NCBI RefSeq assembly: GCF_014204865.1
Contig: NZ_JACHMG010000001.1
Location: forward strand, 3,064,501 to 3,128,500
DNA: 64,000 bases
From: Amycolatopsis jiangsuensis
GTDB lineage: Bacteria; Actinomycetota; Actinomycetes; Mycobacteriales; Pseudonocardiaceae
Direction of reading: 5' to 3'
Both the position numbers and the translations under genes were made by a program. The notes below the pieces were generated by a model. That model searched no databases and was not told the origin of the DNA. It saw nothing but the letters and a program-made list of their open reading frames with translations. Each line of letters starts with the position of its first letter. The stretch's first letter is position 1. Shown here piece after piece: positions 25,579-33,207 of this stretch.

Positions 25579-26939
25579 TCACGCCACCGCGCGCGCCACC
25601 TCGCCGACCACCGTGGCGAGCAGCGCCTCATTCTCGCCCTGCCCGAGCCGGACCACGACCAGATCCTGGTCCGGCAGCACGAAAACGCACTGTCCGTACA
25701 TTCCGGCAGCCAGCGCCGTCCGCTCCGGCACGCGCCCGGCGTACACCGCGTGTCCGCGCCAGAAGAATCCGCCGCCGTAGACCTGCTCGTCGTCCGCTTC
25801 CGCCGGGGTGAGGACGTAGTCGAGCCATCCCTCCGGCAGAAGCCGCCGGCCCTGCCATACCCCGTCGTCGAGGACCAGCTGACCGAATTTCGCCCAGTCC
25901 GTCGCCGTCGCCAGACACACCCCGCAGAGCAGGAAGTGACCCGCGGCGTCCGAACCGAGCAGCACGCTGTGCATGCCCAGCGGCTCGAACATCAGCCGCC
26001 ACGGCACGTCCGCACGCTCCGCGAGCCCGGCTTCCGCGGCGACCCGGGTCACGATTTCGGCGCAAAGCAACGGATCGCTGTTCTGGTAGGCGCACCGCGT
26101 GCCGGGTGGAGCATGCAGCCCGAGCCCGGCCATCTCGCGGTACACGTCGTCCACCCCCGCGTAGACCGGAAGTGCCGATCGCCGCGGGCCCACGCAGTCA
26201 CCCCGGCCGGGCAGTCGAGCCCGCTGGCCATGGCAAGCAGTTGCCGCAAGGTGACGGCGGAGCGCTCGTCACTCGCCCACTCCGGGATCGGCACGGGCTG
26301 GTCCGGCTCCAGCAGCCCTTCGTGTACGAGCCGCCCGGCCAGCACCCCGGCCACACTCTTCGTGGCCGACCAGCCGTTGTGCCGCATCTCCCGCGGAAAC
26401 CCGCGCGCGTAGCTCTCCGCGACCAGCTTTCCCCGGTGCACCACCACAACCGCGCGGCCGAGGCCGTCCCCGGTGAGCCGGTCGACGAGTTCCTGGATCC
26501 GTGCCACGACCCCGGCGCTCAAGTGTGCCGGATCCGGCTCGCTCCCGACCGGCCAAGGCCCGGCGACCCGAGATTTCGCCGCGACACTGGATCCGGCCGC
26601 GTTTGCCGTCCCAGCTTGCAGCCCGTAGCGCCCGTTGCGAACCACCGTGCGTTCGAGCCCGCTCTCCGATCGCAGCGTGACCGACTGCGCCCCGCATGAG
26701 ACCGCCACGCGATCCCAGTCCAGTGGCGCCGTCGGATCGACCGAGCCGTCTCCGGGAAGCAGGCTGGCGAACGCCGGTTCGGCAAGGTCTTCCGCCAGCA
26801 CCGCTTCCGGTGTGCGGCCTTGGCCCAGCACCCCCATGGCCAGCCGCAGCGCGTGGAAGCCCAGCCACCTCGCCTCCGCATCGTCGGCGGGAAGAGCAGG
26901 CTCGACCAGAGTGGGCGTCTCGCTGTCGGGTCGGTCCAT
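25579..26939 (-). pseudogene. Frameshifted serine hydrolase (class C beta-lactamase fold)
   Basis: Two overlapping frames together encode one beta-lactamase-related protein. The N-terminal part, from ATG 26939, carries the SxxK motif in NGWSATKSVAGV and the helix LRQLLAMASGLDCPAG. The C-terminal part, from about 26180 to the stop at 25579, carries YAGVDDVYREM, then the YxN motif in RCAYQNSDP, and GGGFFWRGHAVYAG. Joined length is 3n+2 (about 453 residues), so one base is missing near 26165-26190. It resembles EstB/penicillin-binding-type hydrolases and 6-aminohexanoate dimer hydrolases. There is no signal peptide. Real decay and assembly error are both possible. Confidence 0.75.
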
Positions 26940-27003
26940 GCGCGTCCTTTCGGCCGGCAGCACCTCACCACAAGATTACGCGGCAACCCGCCGCAGGACC
27001 GGT

Positions 27004-27066
27004 TCAGCGCGCGGTGATCCAGGGCGCCAGCAGCGTCTCCAGGTCCGCATCCAGACCCGGCAGCTC
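27004..27066 (-). pseudogene. C-terminal remnant of the rlmN-partner protein
   Basis: The minus strand reads ARELPGLDADLETLLAPWITAR then TGA at 27004. This matches the C-termini of the intact partners at 29075 and 31629 (ALSDADLEKLLAPWLSR and ALSDADLEKLLAPWLDR). Upstream the similarity fades and a nearby GGPR in another frame suggests a frameshift. I infer a third, decayed copy. Confidence 0.45.
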
Positions 27067-27446
27067 ACGGGCCGTGCGAACGACGCCATCGCGGACCGCC
27101 CGGTGGCGTCGGCCCGTCTTGCACCTCGGCAACCGGACTCGGCAGCTCGGCGCGAACAACACCGCCACTACTTCCGCACTCGAACGGACAACTCATCCCT
27201 CGGCCGCCGGCTGACCGCGGACGGCGTGGGCAAATGGGCCCCCGACCGCGGCGGCTGTGCTGACCGTCGCCGTTCGACCGACCGTTGTAGCGCGGTCCTG
27301 GTCACCGAAGCCGTCACCTTGCCACTCACCGCACGCTCCAGCGGACCCGTCGACCAGAGCTCGACCGACACCACCGGCGCCAGATCCGACCCGGTGCGGG
27401 GCAACCTCGTCGGCGTCACTTCCGCGGGCGCGGCAAATTCGTAGCA

Positions 27447-27476
27447 TTGCACTGTTACCCAACGGTGTAATACTAT
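27447..27476 (+). promoter_or_regulatory. Promoter and self-operator of the TetR-DUF3159 operon
   Basis: TTGCAC (27447-27452) and TACTAT (27471-27476) are spaced 18 bases. The start codon GTG 27483 falls at the expected transcription start, so the message is probably leaderless. An imperfect inverted repeat (TTGCACTGTT-ACCC-AACGGTGTAA, 8 of 10 pairs) covers the -35 and spacer, fitting TetR autoregulation. Confidence 0.6.
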
Positions 27477-27482
27477 TGCACC

Positions 27483-28112
27483 GTGAGCCCCCGACCCCGA
27501 GATCCGGCACTGCGCGCCAACGTGCTCGCCACGGCCGCGCGACTATTGGCCGAGGAAGGTCCCTCAGCGCTGTCGACACGGCGGCTGGCCCGCGAACTCG
27601 GCGTGTCCACGGCCGCTGTCTACACCTACTTCGGCAGCATCGAGCAGCTTCGTCGCGAAGTCCGGCTGGACGGTTTCGCCCGTCTGGAGGCACAGCTGGA
27701 TGCGCTCGGCTCGCCACTCGATCCCGTGGCCGGGCTGTCCGCGGTGGTGCTGGCGTTCTTCGAGTTCGGGATGCGCCGACCGCACCTCTACCGGGCGATG
27801 TTCCTCGACCGGCCGCTCGAGGAAGACACTGCCGGTGAGCCGACCTTCACCCGGCTGGCCGACCTCGTCCGCCGCGGGACGGACAGCGGCCGGTTCGGCG
27901 CGGTGCCCGCCGATCAGATCGAACTGTGCGCGGCGCAAGTGTGGAGCGCGCCGCATGGCATGGTGACGATGGTCCTCAGTGGAGCCCTTCCCGCCGACGC
28001 CGCCCGCGCGGTCCTCGAGGACATGGTGGTGCGCCTGGCGGTCGGCTACGGCGATGACCGCGATCAAGCCGCCGGCTCCCTGACCACCGCCGGCGCGCCG
28101 GGGTTGCCGTGA
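27483..28112 (+). CDS. TetR-family transcriptional regulator
   Basis: A 209-residue regulator. Residues about 8-55 form the helix-turn-helix, with ANVLATAARLLAEEGPSALS then TRRLARELGVSTAAVYTYFGS. The C-terminal ligand domain matches the TetR_C_33/WHG type with FFEFGMRRPHLYRAMF. It overlaps the next gene by four bases (GTGA), so both form an operon. The start is GTG 27483 at the predicted transcription start. The inducer is unknown. Confidence 0.9.
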   Translation: MSPRPRDPALRANVLATAARLLAEEGPSALSTRRLARELGVSTAAVYTYFGSIEQLRREVRLDGFARLEAQLDALGSPLDPVAGLSAVVLAFFEFGMRRPHLYRAMFLDRPLEEDTAGEPTFTRLADLVRRGTDSGRFGAVPADQIELCAAQVWSAPHGMVTMVLSGALPADAARAVLEDMVVRLAVGYGDDRDQAAGSLTTAGAPGLP

Positions 28113-28852
28113 CGTCCCGCCACGAACCGGAACCGGACAGGCCCTGCCCCGGGCCGGCGGCTCCGGGCGACGCCGACACGCCGCCCGCGGGTTCGGGAAC
28201 CGGCGGATCACCCGGAGGCACGCAACCTCCGCACCGGACGCGGCCACAGATCGACTCTGCCGGAGGTGTCCTGCTTTCCGCACTGCCCTCGGCCGTACTG
28301 GCCCCGCTGAACGCGATCACCGGGCCGACGGGTGCTGTTGCCTTCGCCGCGGTCCTCGCCACCGCGATCGCGCTGGCCCGGATTCACCGCGGCCACGCCA
28401 AGGGACCTGCCTTCGGCGGTCTCGTCGGCGTCCTGGTCGCCGGCACGATCGCCTGGAGCACCGGCTCCGGCTCCGGGCTCTTCCTGCCCGACCTCGCCTG
28501 GTATGCGATCGCCGCCGTGGGTTTGACCGGATCGATCCTCATCCGACGACCACTCGTCGGCGTGCTCTGGGTCCTGGCGAACCGGCCGGAGCCCGTCCGG
28601 CGCGCCGCAGCACGAGGACGTGACTTCCTTCTCGCCACTGCTGCCTTGGACGTCGTGGCTGTCGTCCGGTTCTTCGTCACTCGCCTGCTGGCCGCCCACC
28701 AGACAGATCCGGTGCTGGTCGCGCTCAAAGTCGTGTCGGGATTCCCGTTGACGCTCGCTGCTTTCGGCGTGGCAGCCTGGGCCTGGCGCCGGGCATCGCC
28801 ACCCCGGCTCGCACAACCGCGGTCAAGGCGCCCCTCCCGATGCGGAGCATGA
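28109..28852 (+). CDS. DUF3159 membrane protein
   Basis: A 247-residue membrane protein. A disordered Pro/Gly/Asp-rich N-terminus (about 45 residues) precedes a hydrophobic domain with roughly five or six segments: LLSALPSAVLAPLNAITGP, AVAFAAVLATAIALARI, GLVGVLVAGTIAW, LPDLAWYAIAAVGL and a C-terminal FPLTLAAFGVAAWAW. Conserved polar residues include RIHRG and RRPLVGVLWVL, as in DUF3159. The function is unknown; in some actinomycetes relatives sit with small-molecule transport. Translation is coupled to the TetR gene. Confidence 0.8.
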   Translation: MTSRHEPEPDRPCPGPAAPGDADTPPAGSGTGGSPGGTQPPHRTRPQIDSAGGVLLSALPSAVLAPLNAITGPTGAVAFAAVLATAIALARIHRGHAKGPAFGGLVGVLVAGTIAWSTGSGSGLFLPDLAWYAIAAVGLTGSILIRRPLVGVLWVLANRPEPVRRAAARGRDFLLATAALDVVAVVRFFVTRLLAAHQTDPVLVALKVVSGFPLTLAAFGVAAWAWRRASPPRLAQPRSRRPSRCGA

Positions 28853-29074
28853 CCACGCTGATCCGGCCACGCCCCCGTCAACCGTGACGTGGTTCTCGAC
28901 CGCGTTCCCCGGTTGCAGCCGGCGGTCGGCGAAGCCAGGCGGCGGCGCGGTCAGCACCGCTGCGGCCGGGCCGTGGCAGCATGCCGCACCCGGCTTCCGC
29001 GGCAGATCGTGAACCTTCAGCCCTCGAGGGTGCCCAGCGCGAGGACTCTGCTCGCGGCGACAAACCGGGCGAGC

Positions 29075-29353
29075 TCAGCGGCTGAGCCACGGAGCGAGCA
29101 GCTTCTCCAGGTCGGCGTCCGACAACGCCCGCGGGCCGCCGTGGAACTCATGCCACCGCGACGCGTCCCGTGCGGCGGTGTACTCCACCTCGAACGCCCG
29201 CATCAGCACATACATGAACGTCACCGAACTGAACCGCTCACCCAGCAACGTCCGCGCCGCCCGAGCCACCCCGGCCGCACCGACCACATCCGCGAGCCGC
29301 AACTCCTCCGCAGCCGGCTCCAACAGACTGGGGGCATACATCACGACGAACAC
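29075..29353 (-). CDS. Hypothetical rlmN-partner protein (copy 2)
   Basis: A 92-residue soluble protein starting MFVVMYAPSLLEPAAEELRL. It has the conserved core LLGERFSSVTFMYVLMRAF, then EVEYTAARDASRWHEFHGGP and the C-terminus SDADLEKLLAPWLSR. It is a close paralogue of 31629-31913 and lies the same 21 bases downstream of an rlmN stop. I do not recognise the family. The even charge and helix-rich sequence suggest a small globular protein. It follows a truncated rlmN, so it probably lacks that partner's full operon promoter. Confidence 0.65.
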   Translation of the reverse strand: MFVVMYAPSLLEPAAEELRLADVVGAAGVARAARTLLGERFSSVTFMYVLMRAFEVEYTAARDASRWHEFHGGPRALSDADLEKLLAPWLSR

Positions 29354-29374
29354 TCCATCATCGAAACCAGCAAC

Positions 29375-29944
29375 TCAGCCTTCAGCCGCCAACTGGCCAC
29401 AGGCCGCCGCAATGTCCTGCCCACGGGTGTCCCGCACAGTGCAGGCGACCCCGCCCGCGTTCACCAAGCGCACGAACTCCCGCTCCACCGGCTTCGGCGA
29501 CGCATCCCACTTCGAACCCGGCGTCGGGTTCAGCGGAATCACGTTCACGTGCACCAACTGACCCAGGTGCTTCCGCAGCCGCTTCGCCAGCAACTCCGCC
29601 CGCCACGGCTGATCATTGACGTCCCGGATCAACGCGTACTCGATCGACACCCGACGACCCGACGTGTCCGCGTAATACCGAGCCGCCGACAACACCTCGT
29701 CGACCGACCACCGCTCGTTCACCGGCACCAACGTGTCCCGCAGCTCGTCGTCCGGCGTATGCAGCGACACCACCAAACGAACCTGCATCCTCTCGTCGGC
29801 CAGACGACGGATCGCCGGCGCCAGCCCCACCGTCGACACCGTCACCGAACGCTGACCGATCCCCAAACCCGAAGGAGCCGGCTCCGTGATCCGCCGCACC
29901 GCGGCCACCACACGCTTGTAGTTCGCCAGCGGCTCACCCATGCC
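29375..29944 (-). pseudogene. Truncated second copy of rlmN
   Basis: The minus strand encodes the C-terminal 189 residues of an RlmN radical-SAM methyltransferase from GMGEPLAN to the stop at 29375. This corresponds to residues about 180-368 of the intact gene at 31935. The radical-SAM CxxxCxxC motif is missing, but the methyl-accepting Cys in [11 protein letters not shown] is kept. About 17 of 189 residues differ from the intact copy, all in the first two thirds, while many silent sites also differ. The open frame continues to 29992 with unrelated sequence. By itself it cannot be a functional methyltransferase. Confidence 0.8.
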
Positions 29945-29992
29945 TACCCATTTACAACACCAAGGTAGCCCGCATCTGCGCAGCTCAAGCAC

Positions 29993-30266
29993 CTGATAAC
30001 ACGGGACATGTGACCTGCGTCACCGTAGTTCTGGAGTAGGATTTTTGAGGGGCCTTCGAGCCGCCGGCGGAGTCGGTACCCGCAGATCGCCAACCCACTC
30101 ATCCCATTCATCGAGACAATCAGAGTTCTGGGAAGGGATCATCAGGCGGGCGCGGCCCGATCGGGACCCCAAGATCTCGGATACCCGCGAGTGCGACGTG
30201 CGCGACCTCGTCGTCAGGCAACTCGCCACTCATGCCACGTGATCAGCCATCGGCGGGGCCGCCTCT
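29993..30266. other. Intergenic region beside the truncated rlmN copy
   Basis: An AT-richer patch (around 29941-30050) marks the breakpoint of the truncated copy. It includes a CRP/GlxR-like site at 30009-30024 and TAGGAT at 30037-30042, but no gene clearly uses them. A 37-codon frame on the minus strand (30120-30233, beginning MSGELPDDEVAHVAL) has no ribosome site and is left unannotated. Confidence 0.4.
30009..30024. promoter_or_regulatory. CRP/GlxR-like binding site
   Basis: TGTGA-CCTGCG-TCACC matches the TGTGA-N6-TCACA consensus of CRP/GlxR regulators in nine of ten positions. It lies upstream of a possible plus-strand -10 (TAGGAT). The target gene is unclear. Confidence 0.35.
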
Positions 30267-31214
30267 TCAGAGGCGTTCGATGCGGTCGGCCTGTGGGCCC
30301 CGGTCGCTCTGACGCACCGCGTACCGGACCCGGTCACCCTTCTGCAGCGGCTCCGACCCCATGATCACGGACACGTGGGCGAAGAGATCGTCGCCGCCTG
30401 AGTCCGGGGTGATGAAGCCGAAGCCGCGGTTGCCGTCGTAGCGCGCTACGACGCCCTCGCCGCCTCGTACGGGCACGTCCCGCGCCGCCGGCCCTGCGCC
30501 CGCGGCAGGTGCCGACCGCTGCGGCGCCGTCTGGGGCTCGGCGCCCCGAACCAGGTGCACGTCGCGGGCCTGCGGGCCCTTGTCTCCACTAGCCACCTCG
30601 TAGGCGACGCGGTCGCCCTCCGCGAGCCACGTCAGCCCCTCGGCCAGGGCCCGGGCATGAACGAAGACGTCCCCGGCGCCGGAGTCGGGGTTGATGAAGC
30701 CGAAGCCCTTGTCCTCGTCGTACCAGGCCACCGTGCCGTCGGCACCGTCCGCGATACCAGCCGCAGCGGGTGAGCCGGCCCCTGCTCCCAGCGGGATCAC
30801 GTGCCCGGCCTGCGGGCCGCGCTCGCCTTCGACGATCAGGAAGGCCACCCGCTGCCCCTCGGTGACCACGCCGCCGGTCACGATGGCGGAGCTGTGCACG
30901 AAGATGTCGGCGCCGCCGCCGTCCGGCGACGCGAAGCCGTACCCCTTGCCCGGCTCGTACCAGTTGACGGTGCCGAGCAGGCCCACGGCGCTACCGGTGG
31001 CCGCATCGGCGGTGACGCGAACGCGCAGCGCCTGGGGCCCGCGGTCGTTCTCGCCGACCTCGAACACGACGGCCTGACCCTCGCGGAGCACTTTCCCGCC
31101 GCCGTCCCCGACGATCTCGGAGGCGTGCACGAACACGTCCGGCGAGCCGTCCTCGGGCGTGAGGAAGCCGAAACCCCGTTCGGCGTCGAACCAACGGACG
31201 GTCCCTTGCGGCAT
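30267..31214 (-). CDS. Protein with four tandem cold-shock domains
   Basis: A 315-residue RNA/ssDNA-binding protein made of four CSDs at about 3-67, 79-141, 159-222 and 254-315. Each has an RNP1-like motif ([36 protein letters not shown]) and an RNP2-like motif (DVFVH, DIFVH, DVFVH, DLFAH). Each ends in the usual RGPQA. Linkers are Ala/Gly/Pro-rich. Bacterial Csp proteins are normally single 65-70 residue domains, so this is a multivalent binder, probably an RNA chaperone. The start is ATG 31214, where [17 protein letters not shown] matches Csp N-termini; the frame is open to 31292. Confidence 0.88.
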   Translation of the reverse strand: MPQGTVRWFDAERGFGFLTPEDGSPDVFVHASEIVGDGGGKVLREGQAVVFEVGENDRGPQALRVRVTADAATGSAVGLLGTVNWYEPGKGYGFASPDGGGADIFVHSSAIVTGGVVTEGQRVAFLIVEGERGPQAGHVIPLGAGAGSPAAAGIADGADGTVAWYDEDKGFGFINPDSGAGDVFVHARALAEGLTWLAEGDRVAYEVASGDKGPQARDVHLVRGAEPQTAPQRSAPAAGAGPAARDVPVRGGEGVVARYDGNRGFGFITPDSGGDDLFAHVSVIMGSEPLQKGDRVRYAVRQSDRGPQADRIERL

Positions 31215-31628
31215 CAACGGCTCCAGGTCGAGAGGGCGGGCACTGGCCCCCAGTCTCTCTGACAGACCTCGCGGTCCGTCGGCCGGGCCCACAGGCGGGC
31301 GGTGCGGAGCAAGGGGCGGGCCGTTCGTTCACCTAGCGACACGCCGAGTTTTGAGACCAGGTCTTAGCGCACTCGCCGCCGCCTACGGCGTAGCCGCCAC
31401 CATCCAGACGCATCTCGCGACAACCATGCACCGCGCTGAACCCGGATTGTCGCCACGATACGTACTGTCGCCATTACCGGACGCAGTATTGCCGCCAGCC
31501 GCCGGGTCAAGCCTGCTCTCGAAGCCGGGTCGAACAAGTGGCGGCTAGACACGCTCAGGTGCCGGGCGGCGTCCAGCTGTTATGGGTTCGAGCCGACGAG
31601 GTCGCGGGCACCCACCTCAGGCGGCCGA
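31215..31628. other. Long leader/intergenic region upstream of the four-CSD gene
   Basis: No gene is seen in these 414 bases. A weak minus-strand promoter has TTGACC (31510-31505) and TACTGC (31488-31483) with 16-base spacing, which would leave a leader of about 260 bases. Csp messages often have long regulatory leaders, but no specific fold was identified. A short repeat TGTCGCCA occurs twice (about 31448 and 31466). Confidence 0.4.
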
Positions 31629-31913
31629 TCAGCGATCAAGCCACGGAGCGAGGAGCTTCTCCAGGTCCGCGTCCGACAGTGCCCGCGGCCCGCCGTGGAA
31701 CTCGTGCCACCGGGCGGCGTCCCGCGCTGCGGTGTACTCGACCTCGAAGGCCCGCATCAGCACGTACATGAACGTCACCGAGCTGAACCGCTCACCCAAC
31801 AGCGCCCGCGCCCCACGAGCCACCTCGATCGCACCACGGCCGACCGCATCCGCGAGCCGCAGCTCCTCCGCAGCCGGATCCAACAGGCTGGGGGCATACA
31901 TCACGACAAACAC
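31629..31913 (-). CDS. Hypothetical rlmN-partner protein (copy 1)
   Basis: A 94-residue paralogue of the protein at 29075, starting MFVVMYAPSLLDPAAEELRL and ending ALSDADLEKLLAPWLDR. The middle segment ARGARALLGERFSSVTFMYV is nearly identical to the other copy. The gene begins 21 bases after the rlmN stop and is presumably in its operon. No known domain is recognised; no signal peptide, membrane segment or Cys. A link to RlmN or the ribosome is suggested only by the conserved pairing. Confidence 0.7.
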   Translation of the reverse strand: MFVVMYAPSLLDPAAEELRLADAVGRGAIEVARGARALLGERFSSVTFMYVLMRAFEVEYTAARDAARWHEFHGGPRALSDADLEKLLAPWLDR

Positions 31914-31934
31914 TCCATCATCGAAACGACAAGA

Positions 31935-33041
31935 TCAGCCTTCAGCGGCCAGCTGGCCACAGGCCGCGGCGATGTCCTGACCGCGGGTATCCCGGACCGT
32001 GCACGCCACCCCACCGGCATTCACCAACCGCACGAACTCCCGCTCCACCGGCTTCGGCGACGCATCCCACTTGCTGCCCGGCGTCGGATTCAACGGAATC
32101 ACGTTGACGTGGACCAGCTGGCCCAGGTGCTTGCGCAGCCGCTTCGCCAGAAGCTGCGCTCGCCACGGCTGGTCGTTGATGTCCCGGATGAGCGCGTACT
32201 CGATCGACACGCGCCGACCGGAAGTGTCGGCGTAGTACCGCGCGGCCGAGAGCACCTCGTCGATCGACCAGCGGTTGTTCACCGGCACCAACGTGTCGCG
32301 CAGTTCGTCGTCCGGTGTGTGCAGGGACACCGCGAGACGCACCTGCATCTTCTCGTCCGCCAGCTTCCGGATCGCCGGCGCCAGCCCCACCGTCGACACC
32401 GTCACCGACCGCTGAGAGATACCAAGCCCAGCAGGAGCCGGATCAACGATTCGATATATCGCCGACATAACGCGACGAAAATTCGCCAGCGGCTCACCCA
32501 TGCCCATGAAGACGATGTTCGACAGTCGCCCGGGTCCGCCGGGCATCGTGCCGTCGCGCATGACCGCCGCCGCCGAACGGACCTGGTCCACGATCTCCGC
32601 CGTCGACAGGTTGCGGTCGAGCCCGCCCTGTCCGGTCGCGCAGAACGGGCAGGCCATCCCGCAGCCGGCCTGGCTGGAGATGCACAGCGTGGCACGGTCG
32701 GGGTAGCGCATCAGCACGCTCTCCAGCAACGTGCCGTCGTGCGCGCGCCACAGCGTCTTGCGGGTCGCGCCGGCGTCCGCGGCCAGGGCGCGCACCTCGG
32801 TCAGCAGCGGCGGCATCAGCGACTCGACCAGCTTCGAGCGCGCCGCGGCCGGGATGTCGGTCATCTCGGCCGGATCGACGGTCAGCCGCGAGAAGTAGTG
32901 GTTCGACAGCTGCTTCGCGCGGAACGCCTTCTCCCCCAACTCGACGGCCGCCTCGGCCCGCTCGGCCACGGTGAGGTCGGCGAGGTGGCGCGGCGGCAGG
33001 CCGCGCTTGGGCGCATCGAAAACCAAAGGGAGGGCAGTCAT
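31935..33041 (-). CDS. rlmN: 23S rRNA (adenine2503-C2)/tRNA adenine37-C2 methyltransferase
   Basis: A 368-residue radical-SAM enzyme that methylates A2503 of 23S rRNA and A37 of some tRNAs. The radical-SAM cysteines are in [12 protein letters not shown] (Cys127, Cys131, Cys134), and a further Cys is at 120. The methyl-carrying Cys361 lies in [11 protein letters not shown] near the C-terminus. Conserved stretches include [21 protein letters not shown] and VSIEYALI. The start is ATG 33041 on the minus strand. A partial copy lies about 2 kb away at 29375. Confidence 0.95.
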   Translation of the reverse strand: MTALPLVFDAPKRGLPPRHLADLTVAERAEAAVELGEKAFRAKQLSNHYFSRLTVDPAEMTDIPAAARSKLVESLMPPLLTEVRALAADAGATRKTLWRAHDGTLLESVLMRYPDRATLCISSQAGCGMACPFCATGQGGLDRNLSTAEIVDQVRSAAAVMRDGTMPGGPGRLSNIVFMGMGEPLANFRRVMSAIYRIVDPAPAGLGISQRSVTVSTVGLAPAIRKLADEKMQVRLAVSLHTPDDELRDTLVPVNNRWSIDEVLSAARYYADTSGRRVSIEYALIRDINDQPWRAQLLAKRLRKHLGQLVHVNVIPLNPTPGSKWDASPKPVEREFVRLVNAGGVACTVRDTRGQDIAAACGQLAAEG

Positions 33042-33207
33042 GACCGATCCAGTGTTCCATACCGCCCGGCCGCACCCGGCACCCCGGCGGGGATCCGCCT
33101 CCGGCGATGCCCGGACGACCCCTGAATGCCCGGCTCAGGGGTGGGGCTCGGCGGGTCTCCCGCATTAGCGTTCCCCGGCGTCGTCACGTTCCCAGGGGGT
33201 GGGGTTC

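Larger units (their letters stand above)
26940..27482. other. Intergenic region with a gene remnant and the TetR promoter
   Basis: The 543 bases hold no intact gene. Near 27004-27066 a minus-strand fragment resembles the C-terminus of the rlmN partner proteins, and 27447-27476 is the promoter/operator of the TetR gene. The rest encodes only low-quality translations with many rare-looking codons, consistent with decayed DNA. Confidence 0.5.

Noticed and set aside
27168..27717. Minus-strand frames opposite the TetR gene and promoter
   Set aside because: They cover a clear TetR gene and have low-complexity Arg/Ala composition.
30120..30233. 37-codon minus-strand frame beginning MSGELPDDEVAHVAL
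   Set aside because: It looks vaguely protein-like but has no ribosome site, no recognised family and lies in a rearranged gap.
31364..31552. Minus-strand frame of 62 codons in the four-CSD leader
   Set aside because: Arg-rich translation, no ribosome site and no similarity to known proteins.
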